Shown one piece after another: positions 59,680 through 64,000 of a stretch of DNA of 64,000 bases (position 1 is its first letter; each line of letters begins with the position of its first letter). Made by a program: the position numbers and the translations under genes. The notes beneath the pieces are model-generated. The model worked only from the letters and a program-made list of their open reading frames with translations, made no database searches and was not told where the DNA came from. Origin of the DNA: Argentina anserina. Taxonomy: Eukaryota > Streptophyta > Magnoliopsida > Rosales > Rosaceae. The DNA is taken from positions 23,807,555 to 23,871,554 of the forward strand of contig NC_065875.1 in the NCBI RefSeq assembly GCF_933775445.1. Reading direction: 5' to 3'.

Positions 59680-62147
59680 TGAAATATCTCGGAAATTTAT
59701 AATTATTTTTTAATTATTATTCGAAGATATTTAAATTGATGGTGATCCGATTATATAGTACGAGGGAGAAAACGAAAGTGTTCGATCGATTTATACAAAG
59801 AAACATTATCGTGACGGGTCAAGAGTTGACTTTTTATCCGTTTGGAATCTCATAAAACTTCATTCATGAAAGTCATAGAGTTCGTCAATACGAATTCGTG
59901 GACATGTGGCACGCCTAAATCGGAGTTTGTATGAAGAAGTTATGAATCAAAATGTAATTGGACATTTTTAAAAATAGTATAAATATGGGAATTAAAGAGA
60001 AAACCTAGATTTTTCCTTTCTCGAGCGGCCGACTTTGGGCCGCCGGATCTCCGCCGTCCGGCCACCATAGAGCGGCACCGGTCTTGTTTGAAAAATTTGT
60101 TGTGTCCCCTGTCGATTGGTGGCTGCGTCAACCGCCATCTCACCGCCATTTGGGAGCGGTGAATCCCGGAAGTTCCCCCGAAAGTGAACATTTCGCCGAA
60201 CTTCACCTCGTCGGATCTCCCTCTCCCGGCCACCAATCAGTGAGATTCTTGTCCCATTTTGAAGGTCTCATTCCATACTACAAACCCTCCAGAAGTTTAA
60301 CCCAAATCGTTTTGTGCTAAGAGAATTGAAGAAAAGAAATTCCAAATTTTAAATTGGGGCTTTTCGGTTTTTATTAAATTGAAGTGTTTAGGCTCGGAAT
60401 TGGACTTTGTGGTGAACTACAAAATTGTTAGGAATGTCATTTAGATTGTGGTGGTGAATTTTGGTGGTCATTGGTGGTGGTCGGAAAACAGGCGGCGCAT
60501 GGACAGTGTTTTATGAACATTGTTAAGCTGTAATGAAATCGTCACCTGAGATTTTACGTATCGTTTTCTAAGCATTTTATCATGCTATTAGGTGACCAAC
60601 GAAATGAGTGAGGGAATCATTTTTGGTGTCGTGGAAGTTGCACGCAGGAAATAAAGTGAGTAAACCTCACAATGATCATCATAATCGAAGTAGTGTTATA
60701 ATTATTAAATTTAATTTGAGTTGTTAACATAGTCGTTGCATCACTAGTTTATAAAAATTATTCTAAAAATATGTTTTGGTTTAAATTACGTGAACTTGAT
60801 CGTCTACGGTTCATGGGTAAGTGAAACACTATTTTAATAAATGATTTTAAAAAGGTTTTAGTGATTATGGACTATGGTGAATTCATGTGAGTAAATCTCA
60901 CTATGGCAAGTCTACCATTGGTGGTGACTTATATGTTTGAATTATTAAAAAGAGTGAACTGTGAAATTTATATAATATAGTGAGTTGTGTATGTGTACAA
61001 AAATGGTAAATACGATACATATATATGGATTTCTATATTATATAATTTTTCGGTTTTATTTCAAATGTGAGATTATAATGTTGTGACTATATTTATATTG
61101 TTGTGCAAGAGTCGCTTGGTTGTAGTACAATAAACATGTGTTAATTGTTATATTGTACGTGGTTTTAACATTAAGTCTTGTTAAAACGTTTTCTGGTCTT
61201 TGGACATTGTTTGCAGTAATCGGAACCAAGCCTTGGCCGGGTGTCAGATATGCAGTTAGAGCTCTGGTCTGTCTACCATAATATTGTATGAGGGGTAACA
61301 GATGGGTTGTATGGGTCTCATGAGTACCCATATTTTTGAGTGATATTGGGTAACATATGGGTTGTCCAGTGTCTATCGGTGTACTGCATGAGGGGTAACA
61401 GATGCGTTCTTGGGACTCATAAGTACCCATGTTTTAAATGATTTTTGGTAACTAGAAGAGTTGCCCAGTGCCTGTCGGTGTACTGCGTGAGGAGTAACAT
61501 ATTGGTTGTCTGGGTCTCATGAGTACCCATGTTTTTGAGTGATATTAGGTAACATATGGTTGCCCAGTGTCTGTTGGTGTACTGCATGAGGGGTAACAGA
61601 TGGGTACCTGGGTCTTATGAGTACCCATGTTTTTAAATTATTTTGGGTAACAGAAGGGTTGCCCAGTGTCTCATGATTACACATATTTTTAAATAATATT
61701 GGATAACAGATGGGTTGCCCAGTGTCACATGAGTACGTTTGTCTTTAAATGTTATCTGTCATATTTCCTTGGTATGCGATGTATGTTATACTGTTGGTTT
61801 ACTCATACATGCTAAAAAGCTTACCGGGTTTGTGTTTACAATCCTCGTGCACCAATTCGATGGTGTATGAGATAGTTCTGCAGGTGGGGATTAGCAAATT
61901 CAGAGGGTTTACTCCGAAGATTTATTTCTCTGTTTGTTGGTGAGGATTGAGTGAATTTTACATTTTCATTGGTTATAATACTGAGGTATAAACTGGTTAT
62001 GCATTATTTAAGTCGATTGAGTCGTGCTGTGGACTTAGTTTCGATACACTGTTATTATAAGATGATTTCAATATATTTGAGATTCTTTTAGAGTTTTCAT
62101 GGCTTTGAATTCGAATTTTTATCATTCGAAATTTCGGGACTGTGACA
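59680..62147 (+). mobile_element. Solo LTR of Ty3/Gypsy family 1 (diverged), TSD CCTAC
   Basis: Starts TGAAATATCTCGG and ends GGGACTGTGACA, with CCTAC on both sides (59675-59679 and 62148-62152). Internal landmarks shared with the other copies include AAAGCTTACCGGGTTTGTGT (about 61817), GCAGTTAGAGCTCT, and a GTGACAAGT-like promoter region. Repeats of the GGGTAACAGATGGGTTGCCC type are amplified at 61290-61720. 2468 bp. The most diverged copy. Confidence 0.9.
61290..61720. repeat. Tandem array of about 100-bp GGGTAACAGATGGGTTG units in the solo LTR
   Basis: Six or seven units, each with TGAGTACCCATGTTTTT and a GGTAACA(G/T)ATGGGTTGCCCAG block. Other LTR copies have two or three diverged units at this place. 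Confidence 0.8.
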
Positions 62148-62504
62148 CCTACCTGGCATGCATTCCTCTTTATTTGGTTTTACCTATTGTCCTATAGGTT
62201 TTACTACTTTGAAAAATGTCTTCTAACCGTTTAGGAGATCAGTCAACCTAATTCTAGCCTCACTCACAAGTTCATAATGTTCTATAATACACAAACATGA
62301 ACATAAACAAGCAAGAGTTCTCCATAAAACAAGACCAAATAAACATATTCAAAAACTTAATAATATCGAAACCAAGAATCAAACCATGTATATCACATAT
62401 TCGGGGTTTCTAACCTCGCCCTTAATAAAGAGAATTTAATTACAAAAACATAGTTGTTATTGTCCCATAGGGGCAGAGAGGAGAAATAAGAGACGAATAG
62501 AACG

Positions 62505-63091
62505 AGAAAGAAAAAAGAGATGAAGAAGAAGCCCTCTTTTTATAGAGTTACAAACGTTCTTCTCAAACTATAGTTATCTTCTTTGTTTTCATAGGATTTA
62601 TCTTGCTTGCCTCATAAATTGATTCCATAATCTTCTATATATCAGAATTATACTTCAAAAGTCATCCACGGGCTGCTTGGTGTGGTCTGGGCATTAAAAT
62701 ATAACTTTCAATCCACAACGTAATTCTTGGTCAAACATATATTTGCTCACTAAATCATGCATAACTTTATGTAAGAAAATCCAAGGGATGTGATTCTAAT
62801 GGCTCTGGAAAGAAAACTCATATGGCTTTTCCATCGATATATGATTCATAATTTTTCAACGTGTGAGCTACCCGCTATGATCCGTCAAAATTGAGTGTTC
62901 TGTATAGGCAGATTTTTTGATTTGGCTTTGAATGCATCTTTTCTCCATAATTCTCTCATTTGCTTCCAAAAACACTTAAAATAAATAAAAGTAAGTCAAA
63001 ATGATAATGTTTAAGAGAATAGCATAAAAAATATGAGGAATTAGACAATATAATCATAACATAAAATGATTTTATCAAATACTCTCACACT
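62505..63091 (-). repeat. LTR-like dispersed repeat, copy 2 (inverted relative to 55404-56495)
   Basis: The reverse complement matches copy 1 for several hundred bases, without the MITE and with one 81-bp unit. The minus strand would begin near TGTGAGAGTATTTG (63091). A TATA motif (CTCTATAAAAAGAGG) lies near 62535-62545. The other boundary was not found. Confidence 0.6.
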
Positions 63092-63642
63092 TGGCTTTTA
63101 CTAGTCTCCTAGTTCATTGATCTATTTAGTTTAGTTTAATTACTTTTATTTTCTTTTTATTTAGCGTAAGTTGTGAAAATACCCTCAATATCTAACAATG
63201 AACAATCTCCGTTTTATTTTATATTACGATTGACCATCTTTTATAAAATTAATTGAAAATGTTATTATTTTGATCCTATCAGGGAGTCGATATGAATAGA
63301 AATAGTATACTGTAGCAGAAAAGTCAATAAGCATATATACCCTCACTTGCCCCTATCGCGGTCTGCCTGTGCTGATAATTACAAGTCTCGATCAATTGGC
63401 ATCCTAGCTTGGCTAATTTTTAGGATGATGAAACTCTTTTAGAGCATTATTGTTCAACGTGTTAGAAACCTGAACAATGTTATATCATTAGCTAATTAAT
63501 AAATTGTTCAACGTGTTAGAAACCTGAACAATGTTATATAACTAGCTAATTAATAAATTGTGGCAATAAAATTTGGACAAAATAGTGATATACTACATAT
63601 ATAATTAAGGACATGTAGTAAATTATATATGTAGTAAGAAAA
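63092..63642. other. Intergenic with a 54-bp tandem duplication
   Basis: 63449-63502 and 63503-63556 are near-identical (ATTGTTCAACGTGTTAGAAA start). No gene. Confidence 0.7.
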
Positions 63643-64000
63643 TGTAATAACCCTATTTTTAAAACAATATTTGGTTTGATTTGAATTCTATAAAATTTTG
63701 AAATTCAATTAAAATGAATTTGATTGTTTGCGACTTCACGAAACGGAAACGGAAACGTTCTCGGAACGAATATATCGACTTTTATTCTGTCGCTCGGTTG
63801 CAAAAACTTCATTCACGAAAATTGTAGAGCTCGTCGATACGAGTTCGTGGACGCTTCACGCGTTCGAATCGGAGGTCGTACGTGAAAGTTATTAACGTCG
63901 AAAGTTAGTTTCCGATTTTGGAAACGAGTATAAAAAGGGCATTTTTGTGATTAGGGTTTCCATTTCTGGAAACCACACTCTCTCACCTCTCACCCGCCTC
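63643..64000 (+). mobile_element. Ty3/Gypsy family 1 LTR, left end only (runs off the window)
   Basis: Starts TGTAATAACCC and continues through the conserved AACGTTCTCGGAACG block, ATTAACGTCG, a TATA box (GAGTATAAAAAGGGC near 63927), and TTAGGGTTTCCATTT. It could be a solo LTR or the start of a full element to the right. Confidence 0.9.

Overview
The window is nuclear DNA from a flowering plant. Evidence: split genes with GT-AG introns, a tandem array of CYP72-type cytochrome P450 genes, a PLS-DYW pentatricopeptide-repeat relic, and plant transposons (Ty3/Gypsy with an initiator-Met tRNA primer site, TRIM, PIF/Harbinger, hAT- and Mutator-like MITEs). A eudicot is certain in my view. Rosaceae is a guess from the general look of the P450 proteins and the TRIM, and was not tested.

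Host genes. All P450 genes lie on the minus strand and share five exons with intron phases 1, 0, 2, 0. From left to right: a first exon cut by the window edge (1-165); gene A (1846-3815, 517 aa, with its PERF arginine replaced by Ile); gene B (4524-6399, 508 aa); gene C (19200-22060, frame-shifted C-terminus from a 31-bp tandem duplication, foldback elements in intron 4); gene D (22765-29527, dismantled pseudogene); gene E (30072-32038, 514 aa); gene F (40554-42692, 518 aa). Two short exon-5 relics lie at 6897-7022 (plus strand) and about 36766-36828 (minus strand). B, E and F look fully intact. D and F come from a local segmental duplication that includes their 3' flanks. A broken PPR-DYW gene lies at 616-1585.

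Mobile DNA. 7290-8720 is a Ty3/Gypsy gag plus 5' LTR remnant. 8996-18410 is a PIF/Harbinger element (TSD TTA) with a broken DDE transposase and a Myb/SANT-like partner gene that is split by a 3.5-kb solo LTR; that LTR in turn carries a Mutator-like MITE. One Ty3/Gypsy LTR family dominates the window: five apparently complete solo LTRs (12067, 26911, 32294, 37451, 59680), a truncated LTR (24977-25941), one running off the right edge (63643), and one full-length element (43510-53101). The full-length element has almost identical 3-kb LTRs but a short, decayed interior. Two copies of one TRIM family (23161-23727 and 35170-35762) have exact 5-bp target duplications; the first sits inside exon 5 of gene D.

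53102-59679 and 62153-63642 hold no recognisable gene. They contain tandem duplications, a hAT-like MITE with an empty-site copy in the same window, a minisatellite, and an inverted pair of an LTR-like repeat. I see no evidence for a wholly new biological system. The most informative features are the nested insertions and the contrasting fates of the P450 copies.
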